A program made the position numbers and the translations under genes. The notes under the pieces are model-generated. The model searched no databases, had not been told where the DNA came from, and saw nothing but the letters and a program-made list of their open reading frames with translations. Below, piece after piece: positions 1 through 8,953 of a stretch of 18,988 bases of DNA (positions are counted from its first letter, which is position 1; each line of letters opens with the position of its first letter). Origin of the DNA: GCA-2746235 sp049609225 (lineage in GTDB: Bacteria; Planctomycetota; UBA1135); assembly GCA_049609225.1 (NCBI GenBank), contig JBMYYH010000055.1, positions 1 through 18,988 on the forward strand. The letters are read 5' to 3'.

Positions 1-715
<715 letters not shown>

Positions 716-732
<17 letters not shown>

Positions 733-1441
733 TCGGTTGGGCTTCCAGCAGCCCGATCAAACCGTTCAGCTCCGGAATCACCGGGACGCCTTCACGGTCG
801 GGGCCACTTTCCCCTGTGCGGTCGAGCCACACCGCGCGCATGCCTGCATTGAGGGCACCGCGCACATCACGCTCGAAGTGGTCGCCGGTATGGACGGTCT
901 CTTCCGCCGCCACGCCAGCACGGAACAAGGCGCGCTCAAAAATGGCGCGGCCTGGTTTCTCGGTGCGGAGATCGGCGCTGGTCACGATGAAGGAGAAGTG
1001 GTCGGCAATCCCGAGTGCCTGCAGCAGCTCCGGAAGGTGCTCCGACCAGTTAGAGACAACGCCCATCTGCATGTTGTGGTTCGAAAGAGTCTCGAGAACT
1101 TCCGGAACCTCAGGGAACAGGGTGTACGTGCTCGGGTCGGCGAAATACTCGAGCAGCGCATGATGGGCTCCTTCGAGCTTGCCTTCCGGCATGCCGACTT
1201 CGGTCATGACCCGCTGGTTGAAAGCCCAGAACCAAGCCAGGCTGTAGCGGAAATTGCCGTCGACCGTATCGGGCAGGTCGAGGAAGGCGTGCTGCATCGA
1301 CGCCTCGATGGTGTCGATTTCGAGCTCAGGCAGACCATGCTCCTGCGCGATGGCTAGGTAGGTCTCGGGACGACTACGACGGTGCGTGAAGAGGGTGCTT
1401 CCGGCGTCGAGGAAAACGGCTTTGATGTCGGTACGCAACAT
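716..1441 (-). CDS. HAD-superfamily hydrolase, REG-2/HDHD3-like
   Basis: A 241-residue cytoplasmic HAD hydrolase. All four HAD motifs are visible: motif I FLDAGSTLF with nucleophile D12, motif II VVSNWS with S130, motif III Lys at K162 in EKPGRAIF, and motif IV HTGDHFERDVRGA with D187 and D192. The second Asp of the classical DxD is replaced by Gly (D12-A13-G14). Loss of that Asp with a GDHxxxDVxGA motif IV is typical of REG-2-like/HDHD3-like members, so the substrate, probably a small phosphorylated metabolite, cannot be stated. ATG 1441 puts motif I at the usual distance from the N-terminus. ATG 1456 is an alternative, and the longer frame up to 1570 would run antisense into the divergent gene. 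A TACAAT box on this strand (1461-1466) lies just upstream of both ATGs. The stop overlaps the MoxR start by 17 bases. Confidence 0.9.
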
Positions 1442-1460
1442 TGGGAATGGGGCCATCCGG

Positions 1461-1476
1461 ATTGTAGCGATAGAAT
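1461..1476. promoter_or_regulatory. Back-to-back -10 boxes of divergent genes
   Basis: On the minus strand TACAAT (1466-1461) matches the bacterial -10 consensus at five of six positions and would start transcription of the HAD/MoxR operon around 1454. On the plus strand TAGAAT (1471-1476) ends exactly 8 bases before ATG 1485, so its transcript would begin at or next to the start codon. No convincing -35 was found for either. The two starts (1441 and 1485) are only 43 bases apart, so the promoters occlude each other physically and the two operons may be expressed competitively. This is inference from sequence only. Confidence 0.5.
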
Positions 1477-1484
1477 GGCCGCAA

Positions 1485-2666
1485 ATGAAATGGGTTCGCC
1501 TCGGACTGTTGTCGACACTCGCCATATGCATCTCCTGCAGTGCGATTTTTGGAGAGCGTGGGCCGCGCAATGCGTCGCAGGTGACGCCGCCGGCGCCGCC
1601 TCAACCGAGGGTGGAGCCGGTGCAGGACAATGCTGCGGATGCAGTGGAAGTGGAACCGGTTGCGGTGGAGGATGGCGTCGTTGAACCGGTGAAGCAGCCC
1701 GTAATCCCGCCAGTGCAGGATTCGGTGCGTCCGGATCTGGCGCATCTGCCACGTTGGGTGCGTCCGAGCGAAGCGGATTTGAAAAAGTCCAAGGGATTGG
1801 TCGAGGCCGTGCGCTTTCTGGACCTTGGCGAAGCGGAACGCGCCGCCGTGCAGTTGCAGCAGGTGCGCAGTGCCGCACGTTTTGATTCGGAAGTCATCGC
1901 GTTGCACGCTTGGGCCTTGGCGGAAGCGGGCGAAGTGCAGGCTGCGGAGAGCGTCGGGCGGGAGGGCATCCTGCAATATGGCGCGACCGAGGCCTTGGGC
2001 TACGTGATGGCGGTGGTGTTCGAGATGCAGGATCGTCCGGGGGAGGCCTTCACCCTTTACCGCGATTTGTCCAGCGTGGCACCAGGAGATGTATCGATGC
2101 TGCGCGCTTGTGCACGGACTGCGGTGGCGGCACGTCGGGGCGCGGAGGCCCTGCCTTATCTGGATCGTCTGATGTTGGCGACTTCGTTGGACATCGACGA
2201 TAAGAAGATGCGCGCCGATGCGTTGCAGTTGAGTGGCCGCGAGGAAGATGCACTCGCGCTGTATCAGCAGATGCTCGCGGATTGGCCGCAGGACTATGCG
2301 CTGCTGGCCGAAGTTGCCGAAGCGACTTTTCAGATCTCACGTTCCAGTGCGCGGCCGGAGCATCATGAAATGGCTTTGGAATTGCTGACGCGTCTGACCG
2401 AGGCCGATCCGCAACGCGCGACGGCATTCCGTCAGTTGGGGCAGACGGCGGTGGCGATGCAGCTGTACACGGTGGCGTCGGATGCCTTGAAACGGTGCCT
2501 GGAGCTGGAACCGAGCAATGTGGAGGCCGGCATGGAGTTGGCCAGCATCCTGGCCTTGGACGGAGATGCGCAGGCCAGCGCGGACGTCCTCCTCGACCTT
2601 CTGCGCCAACCCCTGAGCGGTTCCGAAGTCGAAACCGTGCAATCGGCGCTGCTGGAGTTACGCTAA
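1485..2666 (+). CDS. Exported TPR-repeat protein, possible lipoprotein
   Basis: A 393-residue protein. ATG 1485 was chosen over upstream in-frame starts because it begins a good signal sequence: K2 and R5, then a hydrophobic core LGLLSTLAICIS. The Cys at 18 (C-I-S-C) could be lipidated, but -3 is Cys rather than Leu, so lipoprotein status is uncertain. Residues 27-85 are a low-complexity Pro/Val/Glu linker. From about residue 100 to the end come helical TPR-like repeats with recurring A-L-x-Y/L and LxxDP patterns, for example near EEDALALYQQMLADWP and ALKRCLELEPS. TPRs mediate protein-protein contacts and no catalytic motif is present. It would sit in the periplasm or on a membrane, and it leads a run with the MscS channel gene 9 bases downstream. 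The exact partner is unknown. Confidence 0.82.
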   Translation: MKWVRLGLLSTLAICISCSAIFGERGPRNASQVTPPAPPQPRVEPVQDNAADAVEVEPVAVEDGVVEPVKQPVIPPVQDSVRPDLAHLPRWVRPSEADLKKSKGLVEAVRFLDLGEAERAAVQLQQVRSAARFDSEVIALHAWALAEAGEVQAAESVGREGILQYGATEALGYVMAVVFEMQDRPGEAFTLYRDLSSVAPGDVSMLRACARTAVAARRGAEALPYLDRLMLATSLDIDDKKMRADALQLSGREEDALALYQQMLADWPQDYALLAEVAEATFQISRSSARPEHHEMALELLTRLTEADPQRATAFRQLGQTAVAMQLYTVASDALKRCLELEPSNVEAGMELASILALDGDAQASADVLLDLLRQPLSGSEVETVQSALLELR

Positions 2667-2675
2667 GGGAGCGTC

Positions 2676-3857
2676 ATGAACCTGCTTTACACGATGATGA
2701 TGTTCCTCCAAGAGGGGGATGAAGCTCCTCAGGTGGACCCCGGCTCCGAGCAACGCGATGCCGGCGATGAGGAAATCAGTCTGCTTACCCAGGTCTTGGG
2801 TGGTTGGATGGATCCCATCACCACCAATGTTTGGGCGCAGGCCGGCATCGTGGTGGCGGCGGCCATCATCCTCGCCAAGGTTTTCGATTGGCTCTGCACC
2901 GGCATCTTCCGCACCCTCACGCGCAAGACCAAGTCGTTTGCCGACGACGCCATCCTCGCGGCTCTGCATGCGCCGGTGGTCAACACGGTCATCTTGATCG
3001 GCCTCGCCGTGGCCACGCGTTTGCTCGGGATGGAGGAAACCGTCGAACGGGTGACCAACCGCGCCCTGCTCACGCTCGGCTTGTTGGGGTGGGCGGTGTT
3101 CCTGTTCAAGATGGCAGGCATCCTGTTGCGTTCGGCATCGAAGAATCCGTCGCGCTTCCACGCGGTGCAGGATTCGACTTTCCCGCTGTTCAACAACTTG
3201 GTCAAGCTGCTGCTGTTCGGCTTGATCGTCTACTGCGCGATTAGCATCTGGCAGGTTGATGCCACGGGCTGGTTGGCCTCTGCAGGAATCGTCGGTTTGG
3301 CCGTTGGTTTTGCGGCGCAGGATACGTTGTCGAACCTCTTCGCCGGCGTGTTTATTCTGGCCGACCGCACCTATCGGGTCGGGGATTACATTCGCCTTGA
3401 CAGTGGCGAACGCGGCAAGGTCACGTTCATCGGGCTGCGCTCGACTCGCCTTCTCACCCGCGACGACATCGAGATCACCGTGCCTAATGCGGTCATGGGT
3501 GGTGCCAAGATTGCCAACGAAACCGGCGGTCCGCATACGAAGGAGCGCATTCGGGTTCCCGTCGGCGCGGCTTATGGATCGGATGTCGATCAGGTCATCG
3601 CGGAACTACTCCTGGCCATCGACGACATCGATCCCAAGGTCGTATGCAAGCGTCCGGAACCACGCGTGCGCATGCGCGCCTTCGGAGCCTCCAGCTTGGA
3701 TTTCGAGTTGCTGTGTTGGATCCCGGAGCCGGAGTTGCGCGGCAACGTCAAGCATCAGCTTTTCCGCGCTGTGTACCTGCGCTTCGCCGCCGCCAACATC
3801 GAGATCCCATACGCCAAGCAAGACGTCTACATCAAGGAGATGCCGGGTGGAAAGTGA
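2676..3857 (+). CDS. MscS-family mechanosensitive ion channel
   Basis: A 393-residue inner-membrane channel that in this family opens under membrane tension to release solutes after hypo-osmotic shock. Hydrophobic segments lie near residues 54-73, 100-118, 130-151 and 175-194, followed by the pore helix of about 197-226, which contains the small-residue-rich signature GLAVGFAAQDTLSNLFAG typical of MscS TM3. The beta domain follows with RVGDYIRL (234-241), LRSTRL and VPNA (269-272). The C-terminal alpha/beta domain ends in EIPYAKQDVY (376-385), as in small MscS proteins. The extra N-terminal helices make it longer than E. coli MscS (286 residues). The start is supported by GGGAG about 7 bases before ATG 2676. 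It follows the TPR gene by 9 bases and overlaps the next gene by 11 bases. Confidence 0.95.
   Translation: MNLLYTMMMFLQEGDEAPQVDPGSEQRDAGDEEISLLTQVLGGWMDPITTNVWAQAGIVVAAAIILAKVFDWLCTGIFRTLTRKTKSFADDAILAALHAPVVNTVILIGLAVATRLLGMEETVERVTNRALLTLGLLGWAVFLFKMAGILLRSASKNPSRFHAVQDSTFPLFNNLVKLLLFGLIVYCAISIWQVDATGWLASAGIVGLAVGFAAQDTLSNLFAGVFILADRTYRVGDYIRLDSGERGKVTFIGLRSTRLLTRDDIEITVPNAVMGGAKIANETGGPHTKERIRVPVGAAYGSDVDQVIAELLLAIDDIDPKVVCKRPEPRVRMRAFGASSLDFELLCWIPEPELRGNVKHQLFRAVYLRFAAANIEIPYAKQDVYIKEMPGGK
3834..3849 (+). promoter_or_regulatory. Shine-Dalgarno that fixes a GTG start inside the channel gene
   Basis: AAGGAGA at 3834-3840, within the last codons of the mechanosensitive channel, is followed after 6 bases by GTG 3847-3849. 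This fixes the non-ATG start of the NTF2-like gene and implies translation by reinitiation or coupling to the channel. It is one of only three clear Shine-Dalgarno sites in the window. Confidence 0.75.
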
Positions 3858-4311
3858 AGTCGCCTTGGTGGAACGTTTCTACCAGGCCTTCGCCGCTCGG
3901 GATTCCGGCGCGATGACCGCTTGTTATCACCCCGAAGTACATTTTCGGGATGAGGTCTTCGACTTGCAGGGCGCCGAAGCCTCCGGCATGTGGCGCATGC
4001 TTTGTCATCAAGGCAAGGACTTGAAGGTGCAGTACTCCCATGTCCGCGTCGAAGGCGATCGCGTGCACGCCTCCTGGGTCGCGGACTACACCTTTGGCGG
4101 GCAGCGCCAAGTGCACAACCAGATCGAAGCGCAGTTTCGTTTCCGCGATGGCCGCATCATCGAACATGTCGACCGCTTCGACTTCCATGCTTGGTCGCGC
4201 CAAGCCCTCGGGGTGTCTGGCGCGCTGTTCGGTTGGACCGGTTGGCTCCGCGCCAAGGTGCAGAAGAAGGCCCACAGTCGGCTGCAGGCCTTCCTCGCGA
4301 AGGGCGCTTAG
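3847..4311 (+). CDS. NTF2-like (SnoaL-type) fold protein
   Basis: A 154-residue soluble protein starting at GTG 3847. The N-terminal helix VERFYQAFAARDSGAMTACY followed by HPEVHFRDEVFDLQG is the canonical opening of SnoaL/NTF2-like alpha+beta cone domains. The later strands HASWVADYTFGGQRQVH and IEAQFRFRDGRIIEHVDRFD also match, including the FRDGRI turn and the terminal Asp/His pair that often lines the pocket. A basic, Trp-rich helical tail follows after residue 115. Members act as small isomerases, hydratases or binding domains, so no reaction can be assigned. The gene overlaps the MscS gene by 11 bases, and its stop overlaps by 4 bases the stop of the convergent AsmA-like gene (TTAG on one strand, CTAA on the other). 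Confidence 0.85.
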   Translation: MESEVALVERFYQAFAARDSGAMTACYHPEVHFRDEVFDLQGAEASGMWRMLCHQGKDLKVQYSHVRVEGDRVHASWVADYTFGGQRQVHNQIEAQFRFRDGRIIEHVDRFDFHAWSRQALGVSGALFGWTGWLRAKVQKKAHSRLQAFLAKGA

Positions 4312-5750
4312 TCCTTCTTTTTCTTGTCCTTGTCTTTCTTGCTGCCACCCAGCAGCCCGCCGACGTCCAGCCCACCTTCCAGTGCGCCGCCCAGCCCTTC
4401 CTTGAGCTGATCGCCGACGCCATCCGGTAGCTTGTCGCCGAGCTTGTCATCGATTAGTTCGGCAGCCTTGTCCAAGACCTTGCCGCTCTGCTCGTCGATG
4501 AGCTCCTGCGCCCGACGTTCGACCTCGGCCTTCACCGCGCCGCCGAGCATGTCGCCCAGATCGGTCTCGTTCTCGATGGTAAAGGTCGGATCCGACGGTG
4601 TCCCGCCCAGTCGAATCATGAAGGCAATCGGTTGATCCTGCAGCGCGCTATTGAGCAAGGTGCAGAATTCTTTCGGCGCGACGCCCAGCACATGGGGGCT
4701 ACCGTTCTTCGCCGACAGAGTGGTGTTATTCAGGACGACACGCACTCCACCACTCAAGTTGGTCGGGTTGAACTCCAATGCGGAGGTCCCGAAGTCCAAC
4801 GTGCCACCCTTGATGTGGAAGGGGAATGACTTGTTGGCCATGCGCGCAATCGAGCTGACCTTGAGGCCTTCCGCGGTGAAGTCGAGGGAAGAGTTGGAGC
4901 CATCGCGGCTCAGTCCAAGCCGGAAATCGATGGTGCCGCCATCCTTCAGGCCTCCCTTGCCGGCGTAGACCGCCTGCGGAGTGAGTCCCGTCGGTGGGGT
5001 GCCTACATTCTGTAGCTGGAAATGGAAGTCTTCGATCTCCGGCAGGATCGGCTTGCCTTTGCGCAAGTCCGTGGTCTTCCAGGCGAAGTCATTGACCTCA
5101 GCATTCTCCAACCAGAACACACCGGCACTTGCACCTTCCGCAAGTTGCATGGCGGTGGAGACATAATCCGGCATCCCAGGATGCGCCACGCGAGCCAGCG
5201 CTTCCTCCTCGGTTTCCGAATCACCACCGAAGCCTCCGACCTTGTCGTAGTACTCCTTGTAGTGCTGATAGCGTTCCCAGTATTCCGTCGCGATTTGGAC
5301 AATATCGCGTTTGTCGGCAGGTGGGAGTGGCTTCTCCTCCGGCGGCATGGGATTGCCATCAGTGACGTCGGGAGGAGGCGGGCCCTTGTCGAATGCGAGG
5401 GTGCCGTCTTCCTTGACGATGAGATGGAGGAGGGTGCCATCGAGTTGGGCATTCTCGATGCGCACGCGGCCGTCGAGCAAAGCCATCGTGCCGATGTCGA
5501 CAGCAGCCTTGCCGATGTCGAGCAAGGGGTACTCCGTGGTACCGACATGGAAATCCTCGATGCCAGCGCTGCCACCGAGCACCGAAAGTTCTGCCTTCTC
5601 GAATGCGACGGGTTGCCCGAAGGCCACCGGGCCGTATTTCTTCAAGGCGTGACCGAAGAGACGATCACCGCCGAAGATCAAGGTGCCCAACAACATGAGG
5701 AAGAGCAGGAACACCATGAGGATGAATCCTTTGCGCAGGATCGAAATCAT
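4308..5750 (-). CDS. TIGR03545/AsmA-like membrane-anchored protein
   Basis: A 480-residue protein with a basic N-terminus and one strong transmembrane segment (about residues 8-27). An AsmA-like beta region follows: FEKAELSVLGGSAGIEDFHV, LLDGRVRIENAQLDGTLLHL. A Pro-rich stretch and a Tyr-rich segment (YWERYQHYKEYYDK, about 160-172) come next, then further beta repeats. The C-terminus is a helix ending in a Lys/Asp tail. AsmA-like proteins span the periplasm and are linked to envelope lipid homeostasis. Together with its upstream neighbour it fits the two-gene TIGR03546/TIGR03545 pair known from outer-membrane bacteria, whose function is unknown. The family call is from memory of the pair's architecture and needs an HMM search. 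The start overlaps the upstream stop as ATGA (5750-5747), indicating coupling. Confidence 0.75.
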   Translation of the reverse strand: MISILRKGFILMVFLLFLMLLGTLIFGGDRLFGHALKKYGPVAFGQPVAFEKAELSVLGGSAGIEDFHVGTTEYPLLDIGKAAVDIGTMALLDGRVRIENAQLDGTLLHLIVKEDGTLAFDKGPPPPDVTDGNPMPPEEKPLPPADKRDIVQIATEYWERYQHYKEYYDKVGGFGGDSETEEEALARVAHPGMPDYVSTAMQLAEGASAGVFWLENAEVNDFAWKTTDLRKGKPILPEIEDFHFQLQNVGTPPTGLTPQAVYAGKGGLKDGGTIDFRLGLSRDGSNSSLDFTAEGLKVSSIARMANKSFPFHIKGGTLDFGTSALEFNPTNLSGGVRVVLNNTTLSAKNGSPHVLGVAPKEFCTLLNSALQDQPIAFMIRLGGTPSDPTFTIENETDLGDMLGGAVKAEVERRAQELIDEQSGKVLDKAAELIDDKLGDKLPDGVGDQLKEGLGGALEGGLDVGGLLGGSKKDKDKKKKD

Positions 5751-6283
5751 GCCAACAACCTCCCGAGGATGCGGAACAGGAAGAACCCGCCCATGGCCTT
5801 GGCGAACTTGGTTTCGCCGAATTTCTCACGCCAACCCGGCAGCTTGGTGCGCATGACCAGGTAACTGATGAGGAAGGTCGGAACCGCGAGCAACAGCGCG
5901 AACACCAAGGTGCCGAAGCCCCAATAGGTGTGGAGCTGCAGGCTCGGCATGTTCTGCGCGAAGCCGATCGCCATCGATTCGGGCATGCTGTTGTCGAGCA
6001 TGCTCTTGCCGGTGTCGAAGGCGACTTGATCGAGGAACAGGGTCGCGAGCAGCTGGGAGAATCCCGCGAACAACATGGTGATGGGCAGAGAAGCCTTCAA
6101 GACCAGGCAGATCAGGAGAACCCAAAGCCATAGGCCATTGAGCCCGAGGAAGCCTGAACCGGGATCGACCTCTCCCATGGGGAGGATCCCGAGGAAGACG
6201 CCGAATAGGATTCCCAGCGAGAACTCCAGGGCGTCGACCTTGCCGGTGAGGGCGCGGGCGAACTGTCGGAGGATGCCGAACAT
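5747..6283 (-). CDS. TIGR03546/DUF2062-like integral membrane protein
   Basis: A 178-residue membrane protein. ATG 6283 is preferred to frame extensions up to 6388, which would run through the divergent promoter. It starts as the family does: an amphipathic helix ILRQFARALTGK, then FSLGILFGVFLGILPMG, then a long hydrophobic pair of segments (about 49-82) and a third near 118-144. A short basic C-terminal helix follows. I assign it to TIGR03546 because of this layout and because an AsmA-like TIGR03545 gene follows with a 4-base overlap. The function is unknown; a role with the partner in envelope transport or assembly is inference. Upstream, TATCCT (6295-6290) lies 6 bases before the ATG, so the mRNA may be leaderless. 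AGGGA in that gap is only a weak ribosome site. Confidence 0.75.
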   Translation of the reverse strand: MFGILRQFARALTGKVDALEFSLGILFGVFLGILPMGEVDPGSGFLGLNGLWLWVLLICLVLKASLPITMLFAGFSQLLATLFLDQVAFDTGKSMLDNSMPESMAIGFAQNMPSLQLHTYWGFGTLVFALLLAVPTFLISYLVMRTKLPGWREKFGETKFAKAMGGFFLFRILGRLLA

Positions 6284-6289
6284 GTCCCT

Positions 6290-6331
6290 AGGATAGTCGA
6301 AAAGGGGTGGCAGCCGCGAACTCCCTATACT
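6290..6331. promoter_or_regulatory. Divergent promoter region with -10 boxes on both strands
   Basis: The 76-base gap between the divergent starts 6283 and 6360 holds TATCCT on the minus strand (6295-6290), 6 bases before ATG 6283, and TATACT on the plus strand (6326-6331), 28 bases before ATG 6360. TATACT fits the -10 consensus at five of six positions. No clear -35 was found for either, and no Shine-Dalgarno site precedes ATG 6360. Both assignments are by eye. Confidence 0.45.
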
Positions 6332-6359
6332 GGAAACGCAACCGCAACGCGGCGCGCCC

Positions 6360-8816
6360 ATGAAAAAGCTCGGTCTCCTCCTTGTCATCCTTTCCGTTGT
6401 CTCCTTCGTCCTGTGCTATCTGGGCGCACGGATGCACCCTGCGCTGATGGAGCTCCAGTCCGATCCGGTCCGTTATGGCTGGATTACGGGAATTCAGATT
6501 GGGCTCGGCGTGCTGGGCGGTTGGCTGGTGCTGTACCCGATTTTGCTGCGCAAGGCTGGGCCGGCCATGGCTTTGGTGGGCGTGATCGCAGGGATTCCGG
6601 CTGGTTATGTCGCGCATGGATGGGCTTTTGAGCGTGCGATGCCGCTGGCGATCGCGAAACTGAACAGTCGTTGGGGCGGTAGTTTCCTGACCCATGCCTC
6701 GCCGGAGATGCTTGACCGAGCTTCCACTTGGGTGATGGGGCTGAAGGGCAAGCGCAATGAAGGGCGTGCGGTGCGTCTGCATCAAGTGCTGGGTGGTTAC
6801 ATGCAGCGCATGGGTCGGGTCGCGGAGTCGATCAAGCACCTGGAACGCGCCTATGCCTTGGTTACCGCCGAGGGTTCGGAGTTCGCCGATCAACATGCCG
6901 ATGTGGCGCGCGCACTTGGCATTGCGCACTTGCGCGCCGGCGAGATCGAGTCTTGCCTTACCGCGCCGAATGAAGACAGCTGTATCTACCCTCTCCATGG
7001 CAATGGCATCTGGACCGTGAAGGATGAGGCGGTCATCGCCGAGCGTTATCTGCGCGAGGCCTTAGAGCAGGCACCCGGGGATGCCGGTCTACGTTGGCTG
7101 TTGGCTTTGAGCCAAGAGGTGATGGGTACCTATCCCAACAACATCGCCGCCGACGACCTCGTGCCGCAATTGACCATCACCGGCGAAACCCAGGATGTCC
7201 CGCATTTCCGCAACCTTGCGGTGGCCTTGGGGGTGGAAGGGGATGACCTCGCGGGCAGTGTGGTGGTGGATGACATGGATGGCGATGGTTTCCTCGACAT
7301 CGTCACGCTGTCCTACAACCCGAATGACCATGTGCGTTATTACCGTAATGATGGCAAGGGTGGTTATGAGGATTGGACCAAGAAGGCTGGACTCACCGAT
7401 CAGATCGGTGGATTGAACATCACGCATGCCGATTACAACAATGATGGTCGGCTCGATCTGTTGATCCTGCGCGGCGCATGGTTCCTGGATAGTGGATATC
7501 AGCGCAACTCGCTGCTGCGTCAGGAGGAGGATGGCAGCTTCACCGATGTCACGGCAGAGGCTGGGATGGCGTCGGAGCACCCGGCATTGGCGGCGGCATG
7601 GGCGGATATCGATCTGGATGGTGACCTCGACCTTTACATCGGCAACGAGCGCGTCAACACGATGGGCAAGGGCAAAGGTGGGGGAGCGTCGGCGGCGAAG
7701 CAGGGTCTGGCGAACAAGAAGGATCATGCTCCGTGCGAGCTCTATCGCAACAACGGGGATGGCACCTTCACCGACATCGCCGAGCAGGCTGGAGTACAAA
7801 ACTGGCGCTTCACGCGCGGCACCAGTTTCGGCGACTACGATAACGACGGCTACCCGGACCTGGTCGTCAGTAATCTCAGCACGGCGAACCGTCTCTATCA
7901 CAACAATGGTGATGGCACCTTCACCGACGTCGCCGAAAGCCCCGGCTTGGAGTTCCTGCAGCATCCGAAGCGCGCCTTCGGTTCCTGGTGGTTGGATGTC
8001 AACAACGATGGCAACCTCGACCTTTTTGTCGCGGGTTATCCACTCACCGACAAGGTCAACGACGTCATCGCCGACCGCTACGACCAAGTCCGCGGTCCAC
8101 GCGTGGATCCATGTGCCCTGTATCTAGGTGATGGCCAAGGTGGCTTCACCGACGGCACCGATGCCTGGAACCTGGATCGCGTGCATCTGGTGATGGGTGC
8201 GAACATCGGCGACGTCGACAGTGATGGCTGGATGGACATGTACCTCGGTACCGGCGCGCCGTCGCTCGAGATCATGGTGCCGAACACCCTGTTGAAGAAC
8301 GATGGGGGTCAAGGCTTCCTCGATGCGACGCCCGCCTCCGGGCTTGGGCATCTGCATCAAGGCCATGGCATCGCCTTCGGTGACCTGGACAATGATGGCG
8401 ACCTCGACACCTATGCCCAGTTCGGCGGCTGGTACTGCGATTCGCATTCGCAGAACGCACTGTTCCTGAATGAGGGTGTGGAGAACCACAGCCTGACCTT
8501 GCAGTTACGCGGCAAGACCTCCAACCATTACGGCCTCGGAGCGCGCATCAAAGCGGTCATCGAGGAAAATGGGGTGCGTCGGGAGATTCATTTGGTGCAA
8601 GTGGGCACTGGCAGTTTTGGCAGCAATCCGATGGAACAGTTCCTCGGCCTGGGGGGGGCTTCACAAGTCCTGGAACTTGAAATTCAGTGGCCAAACGCCG
8701 ACAAGACGCGTCAAATCCTGCGTAACTTGCCTGTAGATAAGACCTTGCGGGTCACAGAGGGTGAAGAGGGCTGGATCGAGGTGGAGGAGGACGTCCTCCC
8801 GCTTTTGAAGCAATAG
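6360..8816 (+). CDS. Membrane-anchored TPR + FG-GAP + ASPIC/UnbV (CRTAC1-like) protein
   Basis: An 818-residue envelope protein. It has an N-terminal hydrophobic segment (5-22) and two more (about 43-63 and 69-88). A helical TPR-like region of about 130-255 contains SCIYPLHGNG (207-216), a Cys/Pro/His-type motif I recall from TPR-bearing CRTAC1-like proteins. A propeller follows with seven Asp-box calcium loops: DDMDGDGFLD (304-313), DYNNDGRLD (358-366), DIDLDGDLD (416-424), DYDNDGYPD (492-500), DVNNDGNLD (546-554), DVDSDGWMD (618-626) and DLDNDGDLD (675-683). The last about 110 residues are an ASPIC/UnbV domain (LRGKTSNHYGLGARIKAV, then FGSNPMEQFLGLG). Seven loops suit a seven-bladed, calcium-bound propeller facing the periplasm or cell surface. 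Substrate is unknown; adhesion or glycan/protein binding is inference. A second FG-GAP gene follows on the same strand. Confidence 0.92.
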   Translation: MKKLGLLLVILSVVSFVLCYLGARMHPALMELQSDPVRYGWITGIQIGLGVLGGWLVLYPILLRKAGPAMALVGVIAGIPAGYVAHGWAFERAMPLAIAKLNSRWGGSFLTHASPEMLDRASTWVMGLKGKRNEGRAVRLHQVLGGYMQRMGRVAESIKHLERAYALVTAEGSEFADQHADVARALGIAHLRAGEIESCLTAPNEDSCIYPLHGNGIWTVKDEAVIAERYLREALEQAPGDAGLRWLLALSQEVMGTYPNNIAADDLVPQLTITGETQDVPHFRNLAVALGVEGDDLAGSVVVDDMDGDGFLDIVTLSYNPNDHVRYYRNDGKGGYEDWTKKAGLTDQIGGLNITHADYNNDGRLDLLILRGAWFLDSGYQRNSLLRQEEDGSFTDVTAEAGMASEHPALAAAWADIDLDGDLDLYIGNERVNTMGKGKGGGASAAKQGLANKKDHAPCELYRNNGDGTFTDIAEQAGVQNWRFTRGTSFGDYDNDGYPDLVVSNLSTANRLYHNNGDGTFTDVAESPGLEFLQHPKRAFGSWWLDVNNDGNLDLFVAGYPLTDKVNDVIADRYDQVRGPRVDPCALYLGDGQGGFTDGTDAWNLDRVHLVMGANIGDVDSDGWMDMYLGTGAPSLEIMVPNTLLKNDGGQGFLDATPASGLGHLHQGHGIAFGDLDNDGDLDTYAQFGGWYCDSHSQNALFLNEGVENHSLTLQLRGKTSNHYGLGARIKAVIEENGVRREIHLVQVGTGSFGSNPMEQFLGLGGASQVLELEIQWPNADKTRQILRNLPVDKTLRVTEGEEGWIEVEEDVLPLLKQ

Positions 8817-8885
8817 GTTCCAGCAATTTCCGGAGAGTCAGGGCAGTTTGGCAGGAAAATTTCCTCCCAAACTCGATTTGCGATT

Positions 8886-8937
8886 TACTATTAAATGGTC
8901 CCCCGACCGCGATGTACCCCCCATTTTCAAGGGGGTA
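8886..8937 (+). promoter_or_regulatory. Promoter-like box and perfect 7-bp leader hairpin before the secreted FG-GAP gene
   Basis: TACTAT (8886-8891) sits in a short AT-rich patch and is the best -10 candidate. Downstream, TACCCCC (8915-8921) and GGGGGTA (8931-8937) form a perfect 7-bp stem with a 9-base loop, ending 16 bases before ATG 8954. No T-run follows, so it is not a normal terminator. The same G-run could also pair with TCCCC (8949-8953) immediately before the ATG, which would be mutually exclusive with the first hairpin. An odd palindrome AGGAAA-A-TTTCCT (8853-8865) lies further upstream. No Shine-Dalgarno site is evident. Confidence 0.4.
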
Positions 8938-8953
8938 AGCCCTAAGCGTCCCC

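Noticed and set aside
2658..3536. A 292-codon minus-strand frame opposite the mechanosensitive channel
   Set aside because: It is a shadow of the MscS gene; the sense strand carries the pore and beta-domain signatures.
7089..8087. A 332-codon minus-strand frame opposite the CRTAC1-like gene
   Set aside because: It is produced by the repeated GAT/GAC Asp codons of the calcium loops, which read as Val/Ile-rich sequence in antisense; no start signal or family is seen.
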